Positions 35,628 through 43,504 of a DNA stretch of 64,000 nt are shown piece after piece. Source of the stretch: Alphaproteobacteria bacterium (GTDB taxonomy: Bacteria; Pseudomonadota; Alphaproteobacteria; Sphingomonadales; Sphingomonadaceae); assembly GCA_018970445.1 (NCBI GenBank), contig JAGWWF010000001.1:1-64000 (forward strand), read 5' to 3'. The translations under genes and the position numbers were made by a program. How positions within the stretch are numbered: position 1 is the stretch's first letter; every line of letters starts with the position of its first letter. The notes under the pieces were generated by a model. The model was not told the origin of the DNA and ran no database searches. It worked only from the letters and a program-made list of their open reading frames with translations.

Positions 35628-35726
35628 TCCGATCCCTGCAAAATATTGTTACACAACGGCCACTATAACCGTTCATGCGCGCGGCGGTAGTGGCGAAGTG
35701 CAGCCAAAACGCCGATAACCCCGGCC

Positions 35727-36353
35727 ATGCAGCTGATTCTCGCCCGCCACGCCGAAACCGTGTTCAACGCCGCCGCCCGCATGCAGGGCCAAATGGCGCA
35801 CACCCCGCTCACCCGCACCGGCATCGCCCAGGCCGAAGCCATGGGCACGGCGCTGCGCGCCGCACTGGGCGAGGCCCCCGATCTCGATCTCTGGGTCTCC
35901 CCGTCGGGGCGCACCCAGCAGACCGCCGCCATCATCGGCGAGCATCTCGGCCTGGATTTCTTCCGCTGGCAAAAGGACGATCGCCTGCTCGAAATCGATG
36001 TCGGCGATTGGGAAGGCCGCTGGTATCACGACATCGTGGCCGAACTGGGCCAGCCCATCGTGGACGCTGAGCGCGGCCTGTTCAGCGTGCCGCCGCCCAA
36101 TGGCGAATGGTTCCCCGCCATCGCGGCGCGCCTCAAACGCTGGATCGCCGATCTCGACCCGGCCCGCCCCGCCCTGGCCATCAGCCACGGCATCACCGCC
36201 AGCGTGCTGCGCGGCCTCCTGGTGGGCGGCGAAGACTGGCACGGCGTGCCGGTTGCTCCCCGTGCGCCCCAGGGCACGGTGTTCCGCATCGTGAACGGCA
36301 CCGAGGAAATGCTGCACATCGGCAGCGGCGCCGCCGTCTCCCGCGCGGCGTGA
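35727..36353 (+). CDS. Histidine phosphatase family protein
   Basis: A 208-residue phosphoglycerate-mutase-like phosphatase. The catalytic RHAE motif is at residues 6-9 (LILARHAETVFN), followed by LTRTGIAQAEAMG, WVSPSGRTQQTA, the acid-base Glu region LLEIDVGDWEG, and ALAISHGITASVLRG with the second His. The substrate is unknown. It is divergent from dnaN, sharing a 99-bp promoter region. Confidence 0.9.
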   Translation: MQLILARHAETVFNAAARMQGQMAHTPLTRTGIAQAEAMGTALRAALGEAPDLDLWVSPSGRTQQTAAIIGEHLGLDFFRWQKDDRLLEIDVGDWEGRWYHDIVAELGQPIVDAERGLFSVPPPNGEWFPAIAARLKRWIADLDPARPALAISHGITASVLRGLLVGGEDWHGVPVAPRAPQGTVFRIVNGTEEMLHIGSGAAVSRAA

Positions 36354-36423
36354 TGCGGCATGGCATGGGGTGAAATCGGCCAGTTCCGGGGCCCCGATCC
36401 TGCGTGTGGAGCCGAAATGGCCG

Positions 36424-36696
36424 CTACCGCCGATACACCTCGCGGCGGTTGCCGATCCGGATGACGGTGATCAGCAACACGCCATCATCAAGATCGGCGA
36501 TGATGCGCCAATCACCAACGCGATATTTCCAGAAGGCGCCGAATTCCTTGCCGCGCAGGGCCTCACCGATGCTGCGCGGATCGTCCAGCGGTGCCACGCG
36601 ATCGCGCAGAAACGCCAGGATGCGGGTGGCGTTCTGCGGATCAAGCTTGCGAAGCTGTTTGGCGGCGCTGTCGGTCAGTTCAACGCGCCAGGCCAT
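36424..36696 (-). CDS. RelE/ParE family toxin
   Basis: A protein of about 90 residues of the RelE fold: WRVELTDSAAKQLRKLD, DPRSIGEALRGKEFGAFWKY, RVGDWRIIADLDDG, VLLITVIRIGNRREVYRR. RelE toxins cut mRNA on the ribosome, ParE ones act on gyrase; the C-terminal Arg/Tyr-rich RREVYRR and the RIIA strand favour RelE. The start is 36696 (or ATG 36702), inside the end of the antitoxin gene (17-bp overlap), so translation is coupled. Confidence 0.9.
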   Translation of the reverse strand: MAWRVELTDSAAKQLRKLDPQNATRILAFLRDRVAPLDDPRSIGEALRGKEFGAFWKYRVGDWRIIADLDDGVLLITVIRIGNRREVYRR

Positions 36697-36907
36697 ATTC
36701 ATCCAGCAGATCATTCAGCGGCACCCGCGCTTCGGTGCCGGCGCGCACCCGGGCCAGCACGGCGGCCGACAGATGCGCATCTTCCAGATCGTCGATATGT
36801 TCAACAATCGCTTCGATGGCATAAAAAGTCTTGGATCGACCGGTCAAGGCCGACAGGGCGGCAAGACGATCTTCAATCTGGGCGGGCAATCTAAGCGAGA
36901 TCGGCAT
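36680..36907 (-). CDS. Ribbon-helix-helix antitoxin of the RelE pair
   Basis: A 75-residue antitoxin with an N-terminal ribbon-helix-helix DNA-binding fold (MPISLRLPAQIEDRLAALSA, LTGRSKTFYAIEAIVEHIDD) and a short C-terminal toxin-binding tail. The ATG at 36907 is chosen over a TTG two codons upstream. It precedes and overlaps the toxin gene, the standard order. A perfect dyad 18 bp upstream is the likely autoregulatory operator. Confidence 0.88.
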   Translation of the reverse strand: MPISLRLPAQIEDRLAALSALTGRSKTFYAIEAIVEHIDDLEDAHLSAAVLARVRAGTEARVPLNDLLDEYGLAR

Positions 36908-36925
36908 GGCCAAGCCATAGCAGAT

Positions 36926-36939
36926 CGATACGTGTATCG
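36926..36939. promoter_or_regulatory. Dyad operator of the RelE/RHH pair
   Basis: CGATAC-GT-GTATCG is a perfect palindrome immediately upstream of the antitoxin ATG. Six-base arms occur by chance many times in 64 kb, but the position just before an RHH autorepressor gene makes it a good operator candidate. GATACA on the coding strand could also serve as a -10 box. Confidence 0.55.
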
Positions 36940-37189
36940 CAAATCGGGCGTGCCAGCAGGGCCTGTCCTACACGGGCCGAAACTGTCATGATGACCGTGC
37001 TTCAAATGCGTGGTTCGATAGCAGCGCCAGACCGGGGACATGCGGGAACAACGCGGAAAATATATAGTCAAAACAACGCTGATTCCCGCCGGATTCGTCA
37101 ATTGTGTCAAAACTGGGCGGGGGTGGTTTGGGCTTTCTTGCGGGGCTGATGGCCTCTAAGGGACGGGCGAGACCAGTGGAGTGAGCATC
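36940..37189. other. Gene-free spacer between toxin-antitoxin pair and thiolase
   Basis: About 250 bp with an AT-rich core (GCGGAAAATATATAGTCAAA near 37059) that could hold the rightward promoter of the thiolase operon. I see no coding frame with typical codon use and no RNA gene. Confidence 0.4.
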
Positions 37190-38371
37190 ATGTCTGATCC
37201 CGTTGTCATTGCCGCCCATGCCCGCACGCCGATGGGCGGGTTTCAGGGGGTGTTTGCCGGCGTGAAGGCCACCGAACTGGGTGCGGCGGCGGTGCGGGCG
37301 GCGGTGGCGCGGGCCGGGGTGGCGGCAGAGCGGGTGGAGCAGATCATCATGGGCTGTGTGCTGCCGGCCGGGCTGGGCCAGGCGCCGGCCCGGCAGGCGG
37401 CGCTGGGGGCAGGGTTGGGTCTCAATGTGGAGGCGACCACCGTCAACAAGATGTGCGGCAGTGGCATGCAGGCGATGATCATGGCGCATGATGCGCTGGC
37501 CGCCGGCACTTGCGACGTGATCGTGGCGGGCGGCATGGAGAGCATGACGGGCGCGCCCTATCTGCTGACCAAGCACCGCGGCGGCGCGCGCATTGGCCAT
37601 GATGCCATAAAGGATTCGATGTATCTCGACGGGCTGGAGGATGCCTATGACCCCGGCCGGTTGATGGGCAGTTTTGCCGAAGAATCGGCGCGGGATTATC
37701 AGTTCAGCCGCCAGGCCCAGGATGATTTCGCCATTGCCAGCCTGGTCCGCGCCCAGGCCGCCATTGCCGGCGGGGCCTTTGCCGCCGAAATCGTGCCCGT
37801 CACCGTTTCCGGCCGCGGCGGGGATGTGGTGGTTGATACCGATGAACAGCCCGGCAAGGCGCGGCCGGACAAGATCCCGACGCTGAAGCCGGCCTTCGCG
37901 AAGGATGGCACGATCACGGCGGCCAATGCCTCTTCGATCAGCGATGGTGCCGCTGCGCTGGTGCTGACGCGGGCCAGCGTGGCCGATGCGACCGGCATGC
38001 AGGTGAAGGCCCGCATCGTCGCCCATGCCGCCCATGCCCATGAACCGGCCAAGTTCACCACCGCGCCGGTGCCGGCGATCCGCAAATGCCTGGCCAGGGC
38101 GGGGTGGAGCGTGGCCGATGTCGATCTGTTCGAAGTGAACGAGGCCTTTGCCGCCGTGGCCATGATCGCCATGCATGATCTGGCGATCTCGCACGAGAAG
38201 TTGAACATCCACGGCGGCGCCTGTGCGCTGGGCCATCCGATCGGCGCATCGGGGGCGCGCATCGTTTCGACGCTGATCGCGGCGCTGGAACGCACGGGCG
38301 GCCGGCGCGGGGTGGCGGCGCTTTGCATCGGCGGCGGCGAGGCGACGGCGATTGCGGTGGAGCTGATCTGA
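37190..38371 (+). CDS. Acetyl-CoA C-acetyltransferase (thiolase)
   Basis: A 393-residue degradative/biosynthetic thiolase. The acyl-accepting C89 is in NKMCGSGMQAM, the catalytic NEAFA and NIHGGACALGHPIGASGAR motifs are intact, and CIGGGEATA holds the second Cys (the usual GGGQG reads GGGEA). It condenses or cleaves acetoacetyl-CoA. The ATG at 37190 has GGAGTG upstream; a GTG three codons earlier is possible. It is overlapped by the dehydrogenase gene, consistent with ketone-body or polyhydroxybutyrate metabolism. Confidence 0.93.
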   Translation: MSDPVVIAAHARTPMGGFQGVFAGVKATELGAAAVRAAVARAGVAAERVEQIIMGCVLPAGLGQAPARQAALGAGLGLNVEATTVNKMCGSGMQAMIMAHDALAAGTCDVIVAGGMESMTGAPYLLTKHRGGARIGHDAIKDSMYLDGLEDAYDPGRLMGSFAEESARDYQFSRQAQDDFAIASLVRAQAAIAGGAFAAEIVPVTVSGRGGDVVVDTDEQPGKARPDKIPTLKPAFAKDGTITAANASSISDGAAALVLTRASVADATGMQVKARIVAHAAHAHEPAKFTTAPVPAIRKCLARAGWSVADVDLFEVNEAFAAVAMIAMHDLAISHEKLNIHGGACALGHPIGASGARIVSTLIAALERTGGRRGVAALCIGGGEATAIAVELI

Positions 38372-39141
38372 TGATGATGCAGGGCAAGCGCGCGGTGGTG
38401 ACCGGGGCGACCAGCGGCATTGGCCTGGCCATTGCGAAGGCGCTGGCCGACGCCGGGGCGCGGGTGATGATCAACGGCTTTGGCGATGCGGCGCAGATTG
38501 CGGCAGCGCGCGGCGAGGCCGGCGACGCGCTGTATCACGGGGCAGACATGAGCAAGCCTGCCGAGATCGCAGCGATGATGGCGGCGGCGCAGGATCAGCT
38601 GGGCGGGGTGGACATCTTGGTCAACAACGCCGGCATCCAGTTTGTCTCGCCGGTGGAGGATTTCCCGGCCGAGAAATGGGATGCGATATTGGCGATCAAT
38701 CTGTCATCCGCCTTCCACACCACCCGCCTTGCCGTGCCGGGCATGAAGACGGCGGGCTGGGGGCGGATCATCAACACCGCGTCTGCGCACAGCCTGGTCG
38801 CCTCGCCGTTCAAATCGGCCTATGTCGCGGCCAAGCACGGCATTGCCGGCTTTACCAAGGCGGTGGCGCTGGAGGTGGCGACCGATGGCATCACCGCCAA
38901 CTGCATCTCGCCCGGCTATGTGTGGACGCCGCTAGTGGAAAAGCAGATCCCCGACACGATGGCAGCGCGCGGCCTGAGCCGCGAACAGGTGATCGAGGAT
39001 GTGCTGTTGAAGGCGCAGCCCACCCGCCAGTTCGTGACGGTGGAGCAGGTGGCCGCCACCGCCCTCTTCCTGTGCAGCGATGCCGCCAGCCAGATCACCG
39101 GGGCCAATATCAGCATGGATGGCGGCTGGACGGCGGCGTGA
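38371..39141 (+). CDS. 3-hydroxybutyrate dehydrogenase
   Basis: A 256-residue short-chain dehydrogenase. It has the NAD-binding GATSGIG (residues 13-19 region), NNAGIQFVSPVEDFP, the catalytic Ser in ASAHSLVASPFKS and YVAAKHG for Tyr/Lys. GFTKAVALEVATDGITANCI and QPTRQFVTVEQVA are characteristic of D-3-hydroxybutyrate dehydrogenases. It interconverts 3-hydroxybutyrate and acetoacetate. Three consecutive ATGs start the gene, the first overlapping the thiolase stop. Confidence 0.9.
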   Translation: MMMQGKRAVVTGATSGIGLAIAKALADAGARVMINGFGDAAQIAAARGEAGDALYHGADMSKPAEIAAMMAAAQDQLGGVDILVNNAGIQFVSPVEDFPAEKWDAILAINLSSAFHTTRLAVPGMKTAGWGRIINTASAHSLVASPFKSAYVAAKHGIAGFTKAVALEVATDGITANCISPGYVWTPLVEKQIPDTMAARGLSREQVIEDVLLKAQPTRQFVTVEQVAATALFLCSDAASQITGANISMDGGWTAA

Positions 39142-39178
39142 ATCGGGGCGTGACATGATTCCATCCCCGTTTTCCCCG

Positions 39179-39187
39179 TTATCCACA
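39179..39187 (+). promoter_or_regulatory. Perfect DnaA-box 9-mer
   Basis: TTATCCACA matches the consensus R-type DnaA box exactly. It lies 38 bp after the dehydrogenase stop, beside a short AT-richer tract (AATATTTCATTTTGACG) and upstream of the structured RNA region. A single box is not evidence for an origin; it may be a titration or regulatory site. Confidence 0.45.
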
Positions 39188-39249
39188 GGGCGCATGGCCA
39201 ATATTTCATTTTGACGACTCACCCATATGATGAGAGCATCAACTTGTGA

Positions 39250-39930
39250 CCGGGAATTGACGGCGGCAGAAATGCCAAAGGAAAAGAAGCGGTTACGGCC
39301 AGTTTCTGGAGACAATGCCGCTTAACCGGTGGGAATTGAAACCGGAAAAGGGTCGGGCTGGAAGGCCAGCCTGGGTGAACGGGGCGACAGCGGGCAACCG
39401 CCAGCGCGCCACCAGGACGGAGCACCAGTCCACCGGCAGTCGCCGGGTGGCAGGAAGCGGCCAGAGGGGCAACCCGAAGGCCGGCAGCAGCCAGCCGGAC
39501 GATACCGGAACCGGCAGCAACGCCAGCCGGGCACGTGGAACACACCGGTGAATGCCTGTGTGAAACCAGTGCCGGGTGGGAGCAGCCGCCGGAAGGGCCG
39601 CCAGGCCCGCACGCACCAGCAGCCGCGCCGGCGCACGCCAGGGCGGTGACCCCCAAGGGTGACGCAGCCGGCAACGGCGAGGCCACCACGGCAAGGAACC
39701 CGCAAGGGAACGGGCCACAGGGCGAAGGCAGGGCGGACGGAGCCGAACAGTCCGGCAACGGTGGCGAGATGGCTCCGCAGAGCCATCCCTCCACCGGATG
39801 CGAAAGTGCCGCGACCTCGCGGAAGGCCAGCCGCCGCAGCTCCAGCTGACGAAGCCGTGAGCGCAGGCGCCGACCGAAGCGAATGGCACGACACAGTGGG
39901 GGCTGATGGCAACATCAGCTCCCATTTTGC
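39250..39930 (+). ncRNA. Candidate large structured non-coding RNA (undescribed)
   Basis: This stretch of about 680 bp has no convincing protein frame. On the + strand it folds locally throughout. Hairpins seen directly: 39326-39345, 39356-39371 (GGCTGG/CCAGCC), 39390-39401, 39433-39446, 39459-39482 (GGCC, a symmetric AGA/GAA loop with tandem G-A pairs, then GGG), 39541-39562, 39646-39663, 39667-39678, 39699-39708, 39752-39761 or alternatively 39759-39796 (two helices of 6 and 7 bp), 39809-39822, and a final stem at 39896-39925. Six loops are GCAA tetraloops (39394, 39469, 39671, 39702, 39755, 39909), out of eight GCAA words in the region. The reverse strand would give TTGC loops, so the RNA reads rightward. 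The 5' end is uncertain, about 39220-39260. Family unknown to me. Confidence 0.55.
39896..39928 (+). terminator. Terminator-like long stem ending the structured RNA
   Basis: GTGGGGGCTGATG (39896-39908) pairs with CATCAGCTCCCAT (39913-39925) around a GCAA loop, with two G-T wobbles, followed by TTTT. It reads rightward and ends just before the stop of the convergent POT transporter gene. It could serve both transcripts, though no T-run follows on the minus strand. Confidence 0.65.
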
Positions 39931-39933
39931 CGT

Positions 39934-41283
39934 TCAAAGCCGCAGCAGCACCGCCAGCCGGCCGCGCACCAGCCACATGATCGCCGCGCCGCCCAGCGGA
40001 AACGCGGCGTGCAACAGCCAGAAATCCGCCGCCGCCATGGTTCCATAATAGCGCCCCAGCCAACCCGACACGGTGCTGCCCAGGAACACCGCAAACTGCA
40101 CGATGCCCAGCATCACCCCGGTCACGGCCGCCGGTGCCGTGCGCGAAAACAGCGCGTTCACGGTGGGCACCAGATACAGCCAGCCGGTGTTGAGAATGAG
40201 GTGGAACATCACCACCCACAGGATCGGCGTTTGCCCCGCGCCCAGCACCAGGCCACTGCCCAGCGCCAGCCAGATGAAGGCGGCGCCCATCAGCGCCAGG
40301 CCGATGCCGATCTTGCCCAGCTCCCCAGGTGCCCGGCCGCGCCGCGCCTGTGCTCGCCACAGCGCCAGCACCGGCGGAACCGCCAATATGGGCGCGAGAC
40401 TGTCGAACGCCTGCAACCATGTGACCGGCACCTCAAACCCCAGCACGAGGCGATCGAGATGATCTCGCCCCCACAGGGCATAGACATTCCACACCTGGCT
40501 TTGTGCCAGCCAGAACAGGCTGGTCAGCCCCATCACCGCCAGCAGCGCCGCGATGGTGCGGCCATCGCCGGCCTGCAGGCGGGCGCTGCGCCGGGATTCG
40601 GGCGGCGTGTCGGCCGGCATCAGGCCATTGCCGGCCAGCAGCGTGATGGCGGCCAGCGCCATGCAGCCGCTGGCCGCGGCAAAGCCCCATTGCCAGTTCA
40701 CCAATTCGCCCAGCGCGCCGATCAGTAGCGGGCCAAGAAAGGCCCCGGTGTTGAGCCCGGCCGCCAGAATCGAAAAGGCAGCGTCGCGGCGGCCATCATC
40801 ACGCGGGTAAAGATGCCCGGTCTGGGCATTCAGGTTGCAGCGCAGCGCGCCAGCCCCCAGCGCGCTGACCAGCAGGCCGGGCAGGAAGCTGGCAGGCAGG
40901 ATGATCATCACCATGCCGGCGGTGGCCAGCACCGCGCCGATGATGCAGGCACGGCGCGGCCCCCACACCCGGTCGCCCAGCCAGCCACCCAGCAGCGGGG
41001 TGAGAAAGAAGAGACCAAGATAAAGCCCCATTGTCTGGGTCGCGAGACCTTGCAGGCTCATGCGGCCGAACAGGTTTTCCAGAAGGCTGCGCCAGGCGGC
41101 AAAGCCACCGACGCTGGCGAGTTGTTCTGGCGTGAACAGCGCATTGGCCATGTACAGGATCAGCAGCGCCTGTACGCCATACACGCCAGCGGCCTGCAAG
41201 GCCTCGGCAACAGTGACGATGGTCAGCCCTGCCGGGTGACCGCCAAGGGCCGGTTTGGCCGGACTTTCGCCGTCTGCCCGCAC
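39934..41283 (-). CDS. POT/PTR2 family proton-dependent peptide transporter
   Basis: A 449-residue, 12-14-helix major-facilitator transporter of the POT family, importing di- and tripeptides with protons. Hallmarks are GGHPAGLTIVTVAEALQAAG at the first helix (usually a longer ExxER here, so the proton-coupling motif is not canonical), GGWLGDRVWGPRRA, and NAQTGHLYPRDDGRRDAAFS with LAAGLNTGAFLGPL. The GTG start at 41283 places the first helix correctly and follows the lipoprotein stop by 4 bp. Upstream in-frame codons look like non-coding overlap. Confidence 0.85.
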   Translation of the reverse strand: MRADGESPAKPALGGHPAGLTIVTVAEALQAAGVYGVQALLILYMANALFTPEQLASVGGFAAWRSLLENLFGRMSLQGLATQTMGLYLGLFFLTPLLGGWLGDRVWGPRRACIIGAVLATAGMVMIILPASFLPGLLVSALGAGALRCNLNAQTGHLYPRDDGRRDAAFSILAAGLNTGAFLGPLLIGALGELVNWQWGFAAASGCMALAAITLLAGNGLMPADTPPESRRSARLQAGDGRTIAALLAVMGLTSLFWLAQSQVWNVYALWGRDHLDRLVLGFEVPVTWLQAFDSLAPILAVPPVLALWRAQARRGRAPGELGKIGIGLALMGAAFIWLALGSGLVLGAGQTPILWVVMFHLILNTGWLYLVPTVNALFSRTAPAAVTGVMLGIVQFAVFLGSTVSGWLGRYYGTMAAADFWLLHAAFPLGGAAIMWLVRGRLAVLLRL

Positions 41284-41287
41284 CGGC

Positions 41288-41521
41288 CTAGCGCGGGTCC
41301 CGTTCGGCGTTGCGCCGTTCCTTCTCGGCCTTCCGCGCGTCCTTGCGGGCCTGTTCTTCCTGTTTGCGGATGGCGCGGCCGCGCTTGATGTCGGCCTCTT
41401 CCTGGCTTTCGGTGGCGGTATCATAGATCACTTCGCCGGCCTTGATCGGCGCGGTGATCACGGCCTTGGCTACGCTGCAACCGGCAAGCAGGACAGGAAG
41501 GATGAGGAGGAGCGGGCGCAT
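41288..41521 (-). CDS. Small lipoprotein
   Basis: A 77-residue predicted lipoprotein. MRPLLLILPVLLAGCSV has the lipobox LAGC at residues 12-15, followed by a short hydrophobic stretch and a strongly charged C-terminal helix (KQEEQARKDARKAEKERRNA). The function is unknown. It sits in a leftward unit between the photolyase-like gene and the POT transporter, separated from each by only 4-7 bp. Confidence 0.72.
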   Translation of the reverse strand: MRPLLLILPVLLAGCSVAKAVITAPIKAGEVIYDTATESQEEADIKRGRAIRKQEEQARKDARKAEKERRNAERDPR

Positions 41522-41528
41522 CACCCTT

Positions 41529-42749
41529 TCATGCCAGAGCCGCCGGGGGCAACGCCAGCAATTTCGGTATGACGGCCTTGAACGGAAAAAACCCCTTGCT
41601 GGCCCGCGGCCAGGCCACATCGTCCCACGCCCGGCGCAACCGCACCAGCGCCACGCCATCGGCCGCCAGCGCTGGGGCGAGCGCATCGAGCCGGTCCTTC
41701 ACCGGGCCAACCGGGGCATCGGCGGTGATGATCTGCGCCAGGCGGTGACGGGCCGCCCAGTCGCGCATCGCCTCGAAGCCAAAGGTTGCGTCCACCCGTT
41801 CGGGGGCCAGCCCCAGCCGGGTCGCGGCACGGTCCAGCCCATCGGCCAGCATCGCCATGGCCACCCGCTGTTTCAGCGGGGCCGGGGTGCCGCCGATATC
41901 GGGTGTAGCTGCCACAGCAACGATCCGGCCAGGCAGCGACAATGTCTCAAGACACGTGTCTTCGGTGGTGACGAACAGGCCGGTGCGCAGATCAGGATCA
42001 GCCACCATCGCTGGCGCGGGTGGGATCGGCGGGGGAATCATGTCGGCCGGCCACGGCGGCGCTTCGCGGGCCAGCGGGGTCTCAACCCGGAATCGTCCGC
42101 CCGACAGGTCGCGGATCAAATCGGCGCGGGCAAGATAGGTCTTGCCCGCCGTTTGCAGCCCCACCACCCAGCGCCAGCCCAGCGTGTTGCTGGCCGGGCA
42201 GGCATCGAGCAGATGGCGATAGAAGAAGGCCGCGCCCAGTTGCCAGGGCAGGCGCAGGGTAAAGCACCAGATGCTGGCAAAGCTCATCCGCACGTGATTG
42301 TGCAGCCAGCCGGTTTCGGCCAGTTCATGAACCCAGGCGTCGAAGCAGTCGATTCCGGTCTGTCCGGCCAGGGCCTGGGTGTAGCGGCGCTGCCACTTGC
42401 CATCATCGGCCAGCATCGCCTCCATGCGCACGACGTCGGCCTGCCAGCGGGTCCAGATCTCCGGTCGCTGCTGCAACCAGCCGACCCAGTAGGTGCGCCA
42501 GCACACCTCCTGGACGAACTTCTCCGCTCCGCCAAAGCCATGCGCGGCAACCGCTGCCGCGACCACGTCCGCTTCGCTCACCAATCTGCGGCGGATGGCA
42601 GGAGACAGCAGCGAGGTGGTCGCCGTCCCGCCTGGTCCTGCATCGTGATTGCGCCGCACGGCATAAGCGCGGCCGGCCAGCGGAATGAAATCGTGCAGGC
42701 GCGCCAGAGCGTCGGCGCGGGAGAGGGGAAAGCGCGTTTCAGGCAGCAT
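41529..42749 (-). CDS. Photolyase/cryptochrome-like FAD protein with unusual domain order
   Basis: A 406-residue flavoprotein. The N-terminal two thirds matches the photolyase FAD-binding domain: FVQEVCWRTYWVGWLQ, ETGWLHNHVRMSFAS, and NTLGWRWVVGLQTAGKTYLA, the FAD-cradle signature. In ordinary photolyases an alpha/beta antenna domain comes first. Here about 150 residues with Rossmann-like strands (LPGRIVAVAATPDI, RLAQIITADAPVGPV, GVALVRLRRAWD) follow instead. So the domains appear swapped, or the C-terminal part is a different alpha/beta domain. Repair activity is not proven. Confidence 0.8.
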   Translation of the reverse strand: MLPETRFPLSRADALARLHDFIPLAGRAYAVRRNHDAGPGGTATTSLLSPAIRRRLVSEADVVAAAVAAHGFGGAEKFVQEVCWRTYWVGWLQQRPEIWTRWQADVVRMEAMLADDGKWQRRYTQALAGQTGIDCFDAWVHELAETGWLHNHVRMSFASIWCFTLRLPWQLGAAFFYRHLLDACPASNTLGWRWVVGLQTAGKTYLARADLIRDLSGGRFRVETPLAREAPPWPADMIPPPIPPAPAMVADPDLRTGLFVTTEDTCLETLSLPGRIVAVAATPDIGGTPAPLKQRVAMAMLADGLDRAATRLGLAPERVDATFGFEAMRDWAARHRLAQIITADAPVGPVKDRLDALAPALAADGVALVRLRRAWDDVAWPRASKGFFPFKAVIPKLLALPPAALA

Positions 42750-42779
42750 GGGCGGCCGATAGGCCGCGCGACGGCCCGC

Positions 42780-43436
42780 TTACAGCTGCGCCGGTGTCGC
42801 GGTGCGCCGGCTGTTCCGATGGACGATGCCGGCCACGCCCAGCCCTGCCAACCACAACAGCCAGGTGTCCGGTTCCGGCACGCCGGCGGGCGACCGGGAG
42901 AAGGTGAAGTCGCCGCTCATCCGCACGCTGATCTGGCTGAAACTGCGCGGCCCGCGGTCATCGGCAATTGGAACCCAGATATCAATGCCGCGGAAGCTGG
43001 CTGGCTTGCCGTTGCCTGTGCCGATATTGTCCTGCCAATCGGCCGACAGGCCCAGGCGCGACAGATTCATGTAGGCACCCCGATCAAGCTCCCACGATAC
43101 CATGTTCTGGCTGGTGCCCAGAAATGTCCACTGCGCCGGAACACCGCGACCCGGTATTGGGCCGGGGCCATTGTTCAGTTCGATCTCGACCCGCCATGGG
43201 CCGTCGACGATGGCATGAACCCCGTTGGCGAACTTGAAGTCGAGCTTGATGATCTAGCAATCGACCAAGGACAAGGCTGTTCCCAGCGCCTGGCTGCCGC
43301 TGCCGCCACCGTTCAGAAGATGGCCATGGGCAAACGCCACCGACAGCAATGCTGGTCCCGGGTTTTGCGGGCAGCCAGCCGCAGAGGCGGGCATGGCAAC
43401 ATGCGCCATGGCAGCGAGGGTCATGGTGCGGAGCAT
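42780..43436 (-). pseudogene. PEP-CTERM sorting-domain protein, interrupted by an in-frame TAG
   Basis: Reading leftward from ATG 43436, a signal peptide (MLRTMTLAAMAHVAMPASAA) is followed by about 40 residues ending LGTALSLVDC, then TAG at 43254-43256. The same frame stays open for another 157 codons and reads sensibly (IIKLDFKFANGVHAIVDGPW). It ends in a clear PEP-CTERM tail: VPEPDTWLLWLAGLGVAG plus Arg-rich end. PEP-CTERM proteins are exported and anchored or released by exosortase, and no exosortase is in the window. A single nonsense change has probably inactivated the gene; read-through or a sequencing error are alternatives. Confidence 0.72.
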
Positions 43437-43504
43437 TGTGCCAACGTTCAGCCTTGTTGCGGGATGGCAACGATGACGAAAGACCGTCAAGCTGGCAATC
43501 AGGA

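Noticed and set aside
36958-36973. Sequence similar to an inverted copy near 59947 (shared 12-mer GTGTAGGACAGG)
   Set aside because: A 12-base match, or 16 of 17 with one mismatch, is expected by chance several times in 64 kb compared against itself. No longer similarity surrounds it, so it is not evidence of an insertion-sequence end.
39179-39187. Chromosomal replication origin near dnaN
   Set aside because: Only one exact DnaA box was found, without a cluster of boxes or a neighbouring dnaA, parAB or hemE gene.
39219-39915. Long open frames on both strands in the 39.2-39.9 kb region
   Set aside because: They are Pro/Ala/Arg-rich, lack normal third-position bias and recognisable domains, and overlap each other. 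This is typical of GC-rich non-coding DNA.
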